DNA of 64,000 bases from JAIOSM01 sp964593725 (lineage in GTDB: Bacteria; Desulfobacterota; Desulfobacteria; Desulfobacterales; Desulfobacteraceae): contig CAZQJS010000004.1 in the NCBI GenBank assembly GCA_964593725.1, forward strand, positions 30,788 through 94,787, given 5' to 3'. Each line of letters begins with the position of its first letter. The stretch's first letter is position 1. Under the pieces are notes generated by a model. The model was not told the origin of the DNA and did not search any database. It worked only from the letters and a program-made list of their open reading frames with translations. A program made the translations under genes and the position numbers. This document shows positions 44,651 through 54,500 of this stretch, piece by piece.

Positions 44651-45754
44651 ATGGGTAATGTTCCAGATAAGATTCAAACCTGGCAAATGGTCCAGCCCTT
44701 TTCCAAAGACAGGGAAACAGGAGAGGTAACCCCTGGAAAACTTGAAAAAAGAGAAATTGATGTTCCTGAACTTAAACAGGGTGAAGTCCTTGTTGAAGTA
44801 GCAGGATGCGGTGTATGCCATACTGACCTTGGATATTTCTACCAGGGTGTTCCAACTGTAAATAAACCCCCTTTAACCCTTGGCCATGAAATATCAGGAA
44901 CTGTTGTGGCAGGTGATGAAAAATGGATAGGAAAAGAGGTTATTATCCCTGCTGTCATGCCGTGCAGAAAGTGTGAACTTTGTAAAACAGGCCGCGGCAA
45001 CAGATGCCTTGCCCAGAAAATGCCTGGCAACAGCATGGGTATTTATGGAGGTTTTTCAAGCCATATACCAGTTCCATGCATTGACCTTTGTGAAGTCAGA
45101 AACCGTGGTGATATTCCATTGTCTAACCTGGCTGTTGTGGCCGATGCTGCAACCACACCGTTCCAGGCTGCAAAACGGGCAGATGTCCAGGTAGGTGATA
45201 ACACCATTGTAATTGGTGTGGGCGGTGTGGGCCAGTACATGGTTCAGATATTAAAAGCCCTTGGTGCCAATACTGTCATTGGTATTGATATTAATCAGGA
45301 CAGACTTGATACCATGCTGAAAAACGGTGCAGATTTTATTATAAATTCCATGGATAAAAGCGCAAGGGATGTCTCAGGCGAGCTTAAAGCATATCGAAAA
45401 GAGAATGGGCTTCCCACCCATGGATGGAAAATATTTGAAGCAAGCGGAACAAAACCCGGACAGGAACTTGGACTTGCCCTGTTAAGCTTCACAGGAAAGA
45501 TGATGGTAATAGGATATGGACCACAGAAGGTTGAATATTCCATATCAAGACTCATGGCATTTGATGCTGAGCTCATTGGAACCTGGGGATGTCTGCCTGA
45601 ATATTATCCGTCAGTATTAAGCATGGTTACAAGTGGCAAAATTAATTTTTCAGAGTTTGTCCAGACAAGGCCCATGAGTACAATTGCAGACGCTTTTGAC
45701 GAGGCCCATAAAAAATCTCCGGATAAAAGAATTGTACTTGTACCTGATTTTTAA
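44651..45754 (+). CDS. had: 6-hydroxycyclohex-1-ene-1-carbonyl-CoA dehydrogenase
   Basis: A 367-residue zinc alcohol dehydrogenase of the benzoyl-CoA pathway (called Had, or BamQ in Geobacter), oxidising the 6-hydroxy group with NAD+. The catalytic zinc site is CGVCHTDLG plus GHEISG; the structural zinc site is CRKCELCKTGRGNRC; the Rossmann motif is GVGGVGQYMVQ. Overall sequence and its position before oah identify it better than generic alcohol dehydrogenases. AAGGAG precedes ATG 44651. Confidence 0.92.
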   Translation: MGNVPDKIQTWQMVQPFSKDRETGEVTPGKLEKREIDVPELKQGEVLVEVAGCGVCHTDLGYFYQGVPTVNKPPLTLGHEISGTVVAGDEKWIGKEVIIPAVMPCRKCELCKTGRGNRCLAQKMPGNSMGIYGGFSSHIPVPCIDLCEVRNRGDIPLSNLAVVADAATTPFQAAKRADVQVGDNTIVIGVGGVGQYMVQILKALGANTVIGIDINQDRLDTMLKNGADFIINSMDKSARDVSGELKAYRKENGLPTHGWKIFEASGTKPGQELGLALLSFTGKMMVIGYGPQKVEYSISRLMAFDAELIGTWGCLPEYYPSVLSMVTSGKINFSEFVQTRPMSTIADAFDEAHKKSPDKRIVLVPDF

Positions 45755-45774
45755 AATAGATAAGGATAAAAAAA

Positions 45775-46524
45775 ATGAGACTTAAAGGTAAAAAAGCCAT
45801 TGTAACAGGTGGAAGCAGAGGCATAGGAAAGGCCATTGCACTAATGTATGCAAAAGAGGGTGCAGATGTTCTTGTCAATTACCACTCCAATGATACTGCT
45901 GCAAAACAGACTGTTGCAGAAATTGAAAAACTTGGCCGGAAAGGTGTTGCAGTTGCAGCAGATGTTGCAGATTATGACAGTGCACAGAATATGGTCGAAG
46001 AGTGTGTTAAACAACTTGGCGGAGTAGATATCCTCGTTAATAATGCAGGCGTTTCAAGGCCGTCCATGCTTCTTAAAATGAAGGAAGATGACTGGGATGC
46101 AATAATTAATATTCATCTTAAAGCTGCCTTTAATACATGTCAGGCAGCAGGCCGGCACATGAAAGAACAGAAATCCGGTAAAATTATAAATGTTATTTCC
46201 ACTGCCGGCATCTTCGGGACAATCGGGCAGATAAATTATGCCTCTGCCAAGGCAGGCATAATAGGTTTTACAAAATCAGCATCCAGGGAGCTTGGACGTT
46301 ATAATATAAATGTAAATATTATCTGTCCGGGAATTACTAAAACCGAGATGACAGGCAAGCTTCAGTCAGACGAGAAGCTGAGAAAGATTTATGAAGCAAG
46401 GATTCAGCTTGGAAGATTTGGTGAACCCGAAGAGGTTGCCCCTGCATTTGTATTTCTTGCATCAGATGATGCAAACTATATTACAGGTCAGGTACTTAAT
46501 GTTGACGGCGGTTATATTGGATAG
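45775..46524 (+). CDS. SDR-family 3-hydroxyacyl-CoA dehydrogenase-like protein
   Basis: A 249-residue short-chain dehydrogenase. NAD(P) motif TGGSRGIGKAIA, NNAG motif, catalytic Ser in VISTAG and YASAK. It is FabG-like in sequence, but placement between had and oah argues for a catabolic role, plausibly oxidation of 3-hydroxypimelyl-CoA, the product of Oah. A biosynthetic FabG would normally be with other fab genes, which are absent. The gene is 20 bases after had and 36 before oah. Confidence 0.82.
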   Translation: MRLKGKKAIVTGGSRGIGKAIALMYAKEGADVLVNYHSNDTAAKQTVAEIEKLGRKGVAVAADVADYDSAQNMVEECVKQLGGVDILVNNAGVSRPSMLLKMKEDDWDAIINIHLKAAFNTCQAAGRHMKEQKSGKIINVISTAGIFGTIGQINYASAKAGIIGFTKSASRELGRYNINVNIICPGITKTEMTGKLQSDEKLRKIYEARIQLGRFGEPEEVAPAFVFLASDDANYITGQVLNVDGGYIG

Positions 46525-46560
46525 AAAAAGAAAATTTATCATAATATTCAGGAGGATAAA

Positions 46561-47697
46561 ATGGCTTTAGAGTGGATGCCCAGAGATAATAAACCAAAAG
46601 ATCATTCTTTACACAGAAATCCCCACTGGGGTACTGAAGCACCATGTGTGGTGTATGAAAAAAAACCTTTGACCGACCCTGAAGGTAAGGTTGTTGACGG
46701 ACTTTTTGTATCATGGATTACATTAAATAATCCAAAACAGTTTAACTCCTATACAACCGACATGGTAAAGGGTGTTATTGCAGGTTTTGAAAATGCCTCC
46801 CTTGACAGGTCTGTTGTGGCAGTGATTTTTACCGGGACCGGCCCCTATGCTTTCTGTACCGGTGGAAATACAAAAGAGTATTCTGAATTTTATTCAAGAA
46901 GGTGTGATGAATATGGTCAGTATATGGAACTGTTCAATCACATGGTCGATTCCATACTTGCATGTAAAAAACCTGTAATCTGCAGGGTAAACGGCATGAG
47001 GGTCGCAGGCGGCCAGGAAATCGGTCTGGCCTGTGATATTGCAGTATCATCCGACCTTGCAATTTTTGGCCAGGCAGGGCCAAAACACGGTTCTGCCCCT
47101 GCAGGCGGCTCTTCAGACTTCCTTCCATGGTATCTTTCCATGGAAGATGCAATGTGGAATTGTGTATCATGCGAGATGTGGTCTGCCTATAAAGTCAAAC
47201 AAAAAGGTATGATCTCAAAGGTTGTTCCTGTGCTCAAGGTTGATGGTAAATGGGTAAGAAATCCAACCATTGAAACTGATGAGTATATCAGGGACGGTGA
47301 AATAGTATATGGAGAGTATAAGACAGGTCAGGCATTTAAAGATGGCAGGGCCTTCTTAAAAGAGCATCAGGCCAGTGCTGATTTCGAACTTCTGGATAAA
47401 GAAGTAGATAAAATTGTATGGAAATTTGCAAACCTTTTTCCAGGCTGTCTGATCAAATCCATTGACGGTATACGCCAGAAAAAGAAATTTTTCTGGGATG
47501 CATTTAAGAGTGACCACAGGCACTGGCTTGCAGCAAACATGTCAGGCGAGGCTTTCCTTGGTTTTGGTGCATTCAATACCAAGAGAATCACAGGCCAGGA
47601 CACAATTGATTTCATAAAATTCCGTCAGAATATAGCTGATTCCAGGGATTGGGACATGGATATGTTTGCAGAAGTCATGGGTAAACCCAAGGAATAA
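46561..47697 (+). CDS. bamA: 6-oxocyclohex-1-ene-1-carbonyl-CoA hydrolase (Oah/BamA)
   Basis: A 378-residue crotonase-superfamily ring-opening hydrolase that converts 6-oxocyclohexenoyl-CoA to 3-hydroxypimelyl-CoA, a widely used marker of anaerobic aromatic degradation. The enzyme family shows WITLNNPKQFNSYTT, FCTGGNTKEY, GMRVAGGQEIGLACDIAV and GQAGPKHGSAPAGGSSDF, all present. AGGAGG-like AGGAGGA precedes ATG 46561. It is the last gene of the first benzoyl-CoA unit; a promoter for the next unit starts 18 bases after its stop. Confidence 0.95.
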   Translation: MALEWMPRDNKPKDHSLHRNPHWGTEAPCVVYEKKPLTDPEGKVVDGLFVSWITLNNPKQFNSYTTDMVKGVIAGFENASLDRSVVAVIFTGTGPYAFCTGGNTKEYSEFYSRRCDEYGQYMELFNHMVDSILACKKPVICRVNGMRVAGGQEIGLACDIAVSSDLAIFGQAGPKHGSAPAGGSSDFLPWYLSMEDAMWNCVSCEMWSAYKVKQKGMISKVVPVLKVDGKWVRNPTIETDEYIRDGEIVYGEYKTGQAFKDGRAFLKEHQASADFELLDKEVDKIVWKFANLFPGCLIKSIDGIRQKKKFFWDAFKSDHRHWLAANMSGEAFLGFGAFNTKRITGQDTIDFIKFRQNIADSRDWDMDMFAEVMGKPKE

Positions 47698-47714
47698 CTG
47701 GGAAAACTTTTTAC

Positions 47715-47756
47715 TTGACATATAGCTATGGTATAGCTAATATTTAGCTATACCAT
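47715..47756 (+). promoter_or_regulatory. Promoter with perfect palindromic operator upstream of bamB
   Basis: -35 TTGACA (47715-47720), 17-base spacer, -10 TAATAT (47738-47743). A perfect inverted repeat covers the -10: left arm ATGGTATAGCTAA (47728-47740), three-base centre, right arm 47744-47756. This is the geometry expected for repression by a dimeric regulator such as MarR, TetR or GntR type. A diverged copy lies at the same offset in the promoter at 42800. Confidence 0.8.
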
Positions 47757-47806
47757 ACTGGCAATGATGGGTAGGATTTTGCTAATATAGAAGGGAGAAG
47801 GGGAAA

Positions 47807-49789
47807 ATGAGGTATGCAGAGACTGGGTTTAATTTAGAAGTTGATTTAACCCGTGGAAATATTGAGAAGGTCGCAACTGATCCAAAGGAGACCGAACTTT
47901 ACCTGGGTGGGTTGGGTACAAATGCCAAGATATTATGGGACAGGGTAGGGCCGGAAGTTGAAGCTTTTTCCCCTGAAAATCTGCTCATATTTGGTGCCGG
48001 CCTTTTGTGCGGTACACCTGCCACTGGTTGTAACCGAACTATTCTTACAACCATTTCTCCCCAGACAAAATTGATGGCCTTTTCAATGATGGGTGGATTC
48101 TGGGCACCTGAATTAAAGTATGCAGGCTATGATAAGGTAGTATTCCGTGGTAAATCAAAAAAATTGATATATCTTTATATAAATAATGATCAGGTTGAAA
48201 TACGTGATGCATCTCATTTGAGCGGTAAAGGTGCCATTGAGACTGCTGAGATGATAAGAAAAGAACTTGGTCAGCCAAAAGCCCAGGTTGCAGCAATTGG
48301 TCTTGCAGGTGAGAGAAGGGTCTATTATGCATCTGTTGAACAGGGCAGGTCAAGTGCAAGCCGCGGCGGTATCGGGGCAGTCATGGGAGACAAAGGTATA
48401 AAAGCCGTGGTTGTCAGGGGGACAAAAGATATCAATGTTGCAAAGCCTGCTGAGTATATGGAGCTTTGCAATGAAGTTTTAGCCTATATAAAACACAGGG
48501 AAGGCAACCCTATCCCCGGTGTAATGCCCATTCTTGCAGGACTTGGATCACCCCAGGAGATGAAGGTGCATGATGAAAAATGGCATACTGAAAATTTCAT
48601 GTGGGGAAATTCCCGTACCCGCAGAAAAGGTTTCTGGACAGATGAAGTTGCAAAGGATTGGACAGATACCATGGAAAAAGCAAGGACACGCCTGATCAGC
48701 TGTTATAACTGTCCCATGAAATGCGGAGCAACACTTTCCCTGCCAGGTCTTCCAACCTATATGATGAAGTGTTTTACAAAACTTACCTATACAATGGGTG
48801 CTTTTTCAGATCTTGATTTTGGTTTGAGGATTGCTCAGAAAGCTACTGAATACGGGCTTGATGGCTTTTCAACACCCCAGGTCATGGCCTTTGCCCTTGA
48901 ACTTCTGGAAAATGGTATATTAAGTGATGATGATTTTCCAGGAATGCCAGAGGATAATGAAGGACGTTTTTATTACCTTCTTGATAAAATAGTTAACAGG
49001 GAGGGAATCGGTGATATTCTTGCCAATGGAACCTATTGGGCAGCAAAGGAGATTGGCAATGGTGCAGAAGATTATGCCCACAACAATATTAAAAAAACAG
49101 AGCAGCTGCCACTGAAGCTTTCCATGCTTAACCCCATTTATTTTCTTATGTACTGCACAGGAGAAAAGATGAATATCACCCAGATCGAAGGCCAGTTTCC
49201 CCAGGCGCCTTTTCCAAAAAAAGAGCACAGGGAAAAGTTTTGTGAAGACTGGATACAGGTTCCCCATGAAAAATTCAAACAATATTTTATTGACTGGGAA
49301 CTCAGGGGTGACAATTCAATACCTTTTTACCCAACTGTTGAGATGTCCTGTGATATTGTTGACTGGCAGGAGATGATGCACTATATTGATGATGCACTTG
49401 GCCAGTGTGCAGGCTTATCATCCTTTCCTTTAAAACCACCATATCATATACATAATTATCCAAAGTTTATTTCAGCTGGTGCAGGCATAGAAATGGATGA
49501 GGAGAAACTTACCCAGGCTGCAAAAAGATACAGAACTCTGGTTCGTGCCAATAATATAAGACGCGGCATGAGGAGAAAAGATGAGAGACCTCCTGAGGAT
49601 CACTGGAAAAAGAGATTCCCGGAACTTGAGGAGAAACTCCTGGATGCATATTACAAGCTTAAAGGTTGGAATGATGATGGTATTCCAACTAAAGAGTCCC
49701 TTGAGGCCCTTGGTCTTGATTATGTGGCTGAAGAGTTTATCAGGATGGGTATTCTTACAGATCAGGAAGCTGCAACAGAGAAACAATAG
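47807..49789 (+). CDS. bamB: Class II benzoyl-CoA reductase, tungsten subunit BamB
   Basis: A 660-residue aldehyde:ferredoxin-oxidoreductase-family protein, the active-site subunit that reduces benzoyl-CoA to cyclohexa-1,5-diene-carbonyl-CoA without ATP. It should bind a tungsten bis-pyranopterin and one 4Fe-4S cluster; the cluster Cys triplet is in SCYNCPMKCG (about residue 300). AOR features include LIFGAGLLCGTPATGCNRT and GVMPILAGLGSPQE. ATG 47807 is preceded by AGAAGGGG. Its identity as BamB rather than a generic AOR rests on being followed by bamCDEFGHI. Confidence 0.95.
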   Translation: MRYAETGFNLEVDLTRGNIEKVATDPKETELYLGGLGTNAKILWDRVGPEVEAFSPENLLIFGAGLLCGTPATGCNRTILTTISPQTKLMAFSMMGGFWAPELKYAGYDKVVFRGKSKKLIYLYINNDQVEIRDASHLSGKGAIETAEMIRKELGQPKAQVAAIGLAGERRVYYASVEQGRSSASRGGIGAVMGDKGIKAVVVRGTKDINVAKPAEYMELCNEVLAYIKHREGNPIPGVMPILAGLGSPQEMKVHDEKWHTENFMWGNSRTRRKGFWTDEVAKDWTDTMEKARTRLISCYNCPMKCGATLSLPGLPTYMMKCFTKLTYTMGAFSDLDFGLRIAQKATEYGLDGFSTPQVMAFALELLENGILSDDDFPGMPEDNEGRFYYLLDKIVNREGIGDILANGTYWAAKEIGNGAEDYAHNNIKKTEQLPLKLSMLNPIYFLMYCTGEKMNITQIEGQFPQAPFPKKEHREKFCEDWIQVPHEKFKQYFIDWELRGDNSIPFYPTVEMSCDIVDWQEMMHYIDDALGQCAGLSSFPLKPPYHIHNYPKFISAGAGIEMDEEKLTQAAKRYRTLVRANNIRRGMRRKDERPPEDHWKKRFPELEEKLLDAYYKLKGWNDDGIPTKESLEALGLDYVAEEFIRMGILTDQEAATEKQ

Positions 49790-49805
49790 AGGGGAGGGCT
49801 AAACA

Positions 49806-50345
49806 TTGGAAGTTGAAAAGAAGACAGTTAAAACAATTAAGATTGATGTTGACAAATGCAACGGCTGTAGAGCTTGTGAAGTGATCTGCTCTGCTTTCCA
49901 TGCCTCGCCGCAATACAGCAGCAACAATCCTGCAAGGTCCAGAATCAGAATAATACGTGAACCTTTAAGAGATCTGTATGTTCCTGTATATGCAGGGGAG
50001 TATACAGTTGCTGAATGTGCAGGCAGGGATAAGTATACAATTGACGGAAAAGAGTATGATGAGTGCGCATTCTGCAGGGCGTCCTGCCCGTCAAGGGAAG
50101 AGTTTAAAGAACCTGATTCAGGACTTCCCTTAAAGTGTGATATGTGTGAGGGCGAAGAAGAGCCTTTATGTGTAAAATGGTGCCTGGCCGATGCTTTAAC
50201 CCTTGAGGAGAGGGAAGAAGAAGTCAAAGATGATTATTACCAGGAAGATCAGGAAGATCTTGAGATCGGACTTGGCTCCCTGGCTGATAAGTATGGACTG
50301 GATAAATTGATTGATACTGTTGCCCGAATGTCAAAGAAGGATTAG
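49806..50345 (+). CDS. bamC: Benzoyl-CoA reductase electron-transfer subunit BamC
   Basis: A 179-residue ferredoxin-like protein with several 4Fe-4S motifs: CNGCRACEVICSAF, CAFCRASCPS and CDMCEGEEEPLCVKWC. It links BamB to the Hdr-like subunits. The start is TTG 49806, since a strong GGGGAGGG ribosome site lies 6-8 bases upstream and no ATG is near. It is 16 bases after bamB. Confidence 0.9.
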   Translation: MEVEKKTVKTIKIDVDKCNGCRACEVICSAFHASPQYSSNNPARSRIRIIREPLRDLYVPVYAGEYTVAECAGRDKYTIDGKEYDECAFCRASCPSREEFKEPDSGLPLKCDMCEGEEEPLCVKWCLADALTLEEREEEVKDDYYQEDQEDLEIGLGSLADKYGLDKLIDTVARMSKKD

Positions 50346-50349
50346 ATTC

Positions 50350-51501
50350 ATGGAAACTATTGCCCCCTTCATAGAAGTAATAGATGAAATAAAGGAAGCT
50401 GGCGGAGATATTTTTAAATTATGCTTCCAGTGCGGATTATGCGATACAGTATGCCCATGGAACAGGGTAAGGGATTTCAGCATGCGCAGACTGATCAGAG
50501 AAGCTGCCTTTGGTTTAAGTGAGATAGAAGGTGAGGATATCTGGCGCTGCACAACATGTGGAGCCTGTCCAGCCCAGTGCCCAAGGGGTGTAAAACAGAT
50601 TGATGTAAGTGTTTCATTGCGCAGGGTTGCATCAGAGTATGATATATTTCCTGCTTCTGTAAAATCAGCCAGAACTGCAAGAGCAAGCCTTATTTCCGAA
50701 GGCAACCCTTTACAGGGCGAGAGGACAAAAAGGGGAGACTGGGCTAAAGATCTTTCTGTTAAACCATATACTGAGGATATGGAAGCTCTCTATTTTGTAG
50801 GCTGTTATCTGAGTTATGACCCCAGGATGAAAAAAGTTGCTGGTGCAACGGTTGATATACTCAACAAAGCAGGAGTAAGTTTTGGTATTCTTGGTGACAA
50901 GGAGAGCTGTTGCGGAGAGAGCATACGCAAGACCGGAAGCGAAGAGGTGTTTAAAAACCTTGCAAAAGAGAATATAAAAACATTCATAGATAACGGGGTT
51001 AAAAAGATCATTGTCTCATCTCCCCATTGTTATCACACCTTTAAAAATGAGTATCCTGAATTCATGGTTAACTTTGAGGTTATTCATATGAGTCAGTATA
51101 TACTTGAGCTTATAAATAAAGGAAGACTCGTATTTACAAAAGAGTTTCCAAAAAAGGTAACTTTTCATGACCCCTGTTACCTTGGACGGCACAATAATAT
51201 ATATGATGAACCAAGAAAAGTTTTAAACCAGATTACCGGCCTTGAATATACTGAAATGGAATCCCATGGCAAGGCAAGTCTTTGCTGCGGCGGAGGCGGC
51301 GGACGAATCTGGATGGATACTCCCAAGGAGGAGAGATTTTCCGATTTAAGGCTGAAACAGGCCAAAGATACGGAAGCACAGGTTCTTGTGACTGCATGTC
51401 CCTATTGCATAACAAATTTTGAAGAGAGCCGTCTTAACCTGGAATATGAAGATGTATTGGAAATAAAGGATATCACAGAGATAGTCAATGATGTAGTGTA
51501 A
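50350..51501 (+). CDS. bamD: Benzoyl-CoA reductase subunit BamD (HdrD-like)
   Basis: A 383-residue iron-sulfur protein. Two 4Fe-4S motifs (CFQCGLCDTVCPW, CTTCGACPAQCP) are followed by two CCG domains (FVGCYLSYDPRM, SCCGES, SPHCYHTF; then FHDPCYLGRHN, LCCGGGGGRIW, CPYCITNF). This is the HdrC-HdrB fusion arrangement. ATG 50350 follows AAGGA and avoids a 35-base overlap with bamC that an earlier start would need. Role: electron transfer between BamC and BamE. Confidence 0.9.
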   Translation: METIAPFIEVIDEIKEAGGDIFKLCFQCGLCDTVCPWNRVRDFSMRRLIREAAFGLSEIEGEDIWRCTTCGACPAQCPRGVKQIDVSVSLRRVASEYDIFPASVKSARTARASLISEGNPLQGERTKRGDWAKDLSVKPYTEDMEALYFVGCYLSYDPRMKKVAGATVDILNKAGVSFGILGDKESCCGESIRKTGSEEVFKNLAKENIKTFIDNGVKKIIVSSPHCYHTFKNEYPEFMVNFEVIHMSQYILELINKGRLVFTKEFPKKVTFHDPCYLGRHNNIYDEPRKVLNQITGLEYTEMESHGKASLCCGGGGGRIWMDTPKEERFSDLRLKQAKDTEAQVLVTACPYCITNFEESRLNLEYEDVLEIKDITEIVNDVV

Positions 51502-51516
51502 AATAGGAGATGGAAA

Positions 51517-54500
51517 GTGGGAAACGACGTATTGCCAAAGGAAGTGATGCAGGAATTTTCCGGAAATTTTATTTCTGAAAACATGGGAAACAAAAATTTC
51601 GGGGATGTGATGGTTTGCGGTGGAGGTGTAAGTGGTATCCAGGCTTCCCTGGATCTTGCTGCTGCAGGTTTCAAGGTTTATCTTGTTGAGAAGGGCCCAA
51701 GTATTGGCGGGCACATGTCACAGCTTGACAAGACATTCCCTACTAATGACTGTTCCATGTGAATTCTCTCTCCTAAACTGGTCGAGGTCGGCCGGCATCC
51801 AAATATAGAGGTTCTTACATTCACAGAAGTGGAAAGTGTGCAGGGTGAAAAGGGTAATTTTGATATAACCCTTAAGACAAAGCCCAGGTACATAATTGAG
51901 GATAAATGCACAGGCTGTACAACCTGTGTGGAATACTGTCCTGTTGAATATCCGGATCAGTTCAACCAGGGAATATCGCAGAACAAAGCAGTGCATGTAT
52001 ATTTTTCCCAGGCAATTCCCCTGGTATCATATATTGACGACAGCTGTCTTTATTTAAAGGAGGGAAAGTGTGATATCTGCCGTGGTGTATGTCAGGCCGG
52101 TGCAATAGATTTCAGACAGACTCCAGTAAAACAGGAGATTAATGTCGGTGCAATCATACTTTCATCCGGTATTACACCTTTTGACCCGTCTGCCAGGGAA
52201 GAATACTGTTATGGCACAATGGACAATGTGGTCACCAGCATGGATTATGAACGGCTGCTGTCATCCACCGGACCCTTTGAAGGTGAGGTGCTGAGAATAT
52301 CCGATAAAAAACATCCTGTAAAGATAGCCTGGATTCAATGTATTGGTTCAAGAAGGGTGACTGAAGGAGATAACAGCTATTGTTCAGGAGTATGCTGCAC
52401 CTATACCCAGAAACAGGTTATTCTTACAAAACATCATTACGAAGATGTTGAGTGTAAAATATTCCATAATGACATACGCTCTTTTGGAAAGGATTTTGAA
52501 CGATATTTTCAAAGGGCTGAACAGCTGCCCGGAGTTGAATTTATCAGGAGTTATGCATCCATAGAAAGGGAAATTCCTGAAAATAAAAATGTTGTTGTAA
52601 GATATGCAACTTCCAATGAAGGTGTTAAAAGGGAAGAGTTTGACATGGTTGTTCTATCGGTTGGATTAAACCCTCCCAGTGCCTTTAAGGAGATTTCGGA
52701 AACCTTTGGTATTGATCTTAACTCCCATGGGTTCTGCAGGACTGATTCAAGGGACCCCATTCAGACAAACCGGCCGGGTATTTATGTGAGCGGTGCTTTC
52801 CAGGGCCCTACAGATATTCCTGAATCGGTTTTCACTGCAAGCGGAGCAAGTTCAAAAACAGGTGAAATCCTTGATTACAGAAGGGGGAAACTTGCAAGGG
52901 AGAGGGTCTATCCCCAGGAACGTGATGTTTCCGGTGAAGAGCCGAAAATAGGCGTGTTTGTATGCCATTGCGGAGCTAATATTTCAAGTGTTGTAAATGT
53001 ACCCTCTACTGTGGAATATGCTCTGACGCTGCCCAATGTAGTCTATGCAAAGGAGCAGATATTTTCCTGTGCAACCAATTCAGCCCAGGAGATCACAGAA
53101 CTTGCAAAAGAAAAGGGACTGAACAGAGTGGTCATTGCAGCATGCTCGCCAAGAACCCTTGAACCACTGTTCAGGGATACCCTTAGGGAAGCAGGGTTGA
53201 ATCAATACTACCTTGATATGGCAAATATCAGGGAACATTGCTCCTGGGTACATGCAAAGCAGAAGGAAGAAGCAACTGAAAAAGCCCATGATATTGTAAG
53301 AATGTCTGTTGCCAGGGCAGCCAGGCTTGAACCTTTACAGGAATTTGACCTGCCTGTCAACAAAACCTGCCTAGTGGTGGGAGGCGGTGTCGGCGGTATG
53401 ACATGTGCACTTTCCATTGCAGCCCAGGGCCATGCAGTACATCTTGTGGAAAAGGAAAAGGAACTCGGCGGAATGGCACGGCGCCTTCACACTACTCTTG
53501 AGGGAATGGATGTCCAGGCGTTTCTTGATGAAATTATAGAAAAGGTATATAAAAACCCACTGATACATGTCTTTCATGAAGCAGTTATTGAAAAGGTTGA
53601 AGGGTATCTTGGTAATTTCACCACAACCTTGACAACCGAAGGTAGTGTCAGGCAGATCAAACATGGTGTGTCTGTGCTTGCCATTGGTGCCCGGGAGTAT
53701 GAACCCCAGGAATACCTGTACAGTGAAAATGATGCAGTTTTTACACATATGGAACTTGGAGAAGAGATTGCAAAAGGTAATAAGAGTGTTACCAATGCAG
53801 AAAGCCTTGCCATGATTCAATGTGTTGGATGCAGAAATGAAGATAGAAATTACTGCTCAAGGGTGTGTTGCGGCCATGCTGTGAAAAATGCACTGAAATT
53901 AAAAAAAATAAACCCTGATATGCGCATCTATATACTTTTCCGGGACATGAGAACCTATGGATTCAGGGAAGATGCCTACAGGGAAGCATCTGAAAATGAT
54001 GTCCGTTTTATAAGATATACCCCTGAAGATAAACCGGTTGTTGAACCTGTTAAGGAAGGCGGTAAAGATCTCATAAGGGTAACAGTGCCCGATGCAATCC
54101 TTGACCAGCGTCTTGAACTTGATGTTGATATATTGTCACTTGCAGCAGCCATTATTCCGGCTGAATCAACAGATAAGATTGCAAGCCTGTTCAAGGTAAC
54201 ATTAAGCCCTGATAACTTTTTCAAGGAAGCCCATGTAAAATTAAAACCTGTTGAGTTTGCAACAGATGGTGTTTTCCTCTGCGGAACAGCCCATTACCCC
54301 AAACATATACCCGAGACCATTAATCAGGCATATGGTGCGGCAGGCAGAGTCCTGACAATTTTATCCAGGGAAACGGTTGTGGCAAGCGGTTCTGTATGTG
54401 TGGTTAATGAACATGATTGTGTGTCATGTGGTGCATGTATTACAGCATGTACCTATGATGCGATACAATTCCATGATACTCCAAAGGGTAACAAAGCCAT

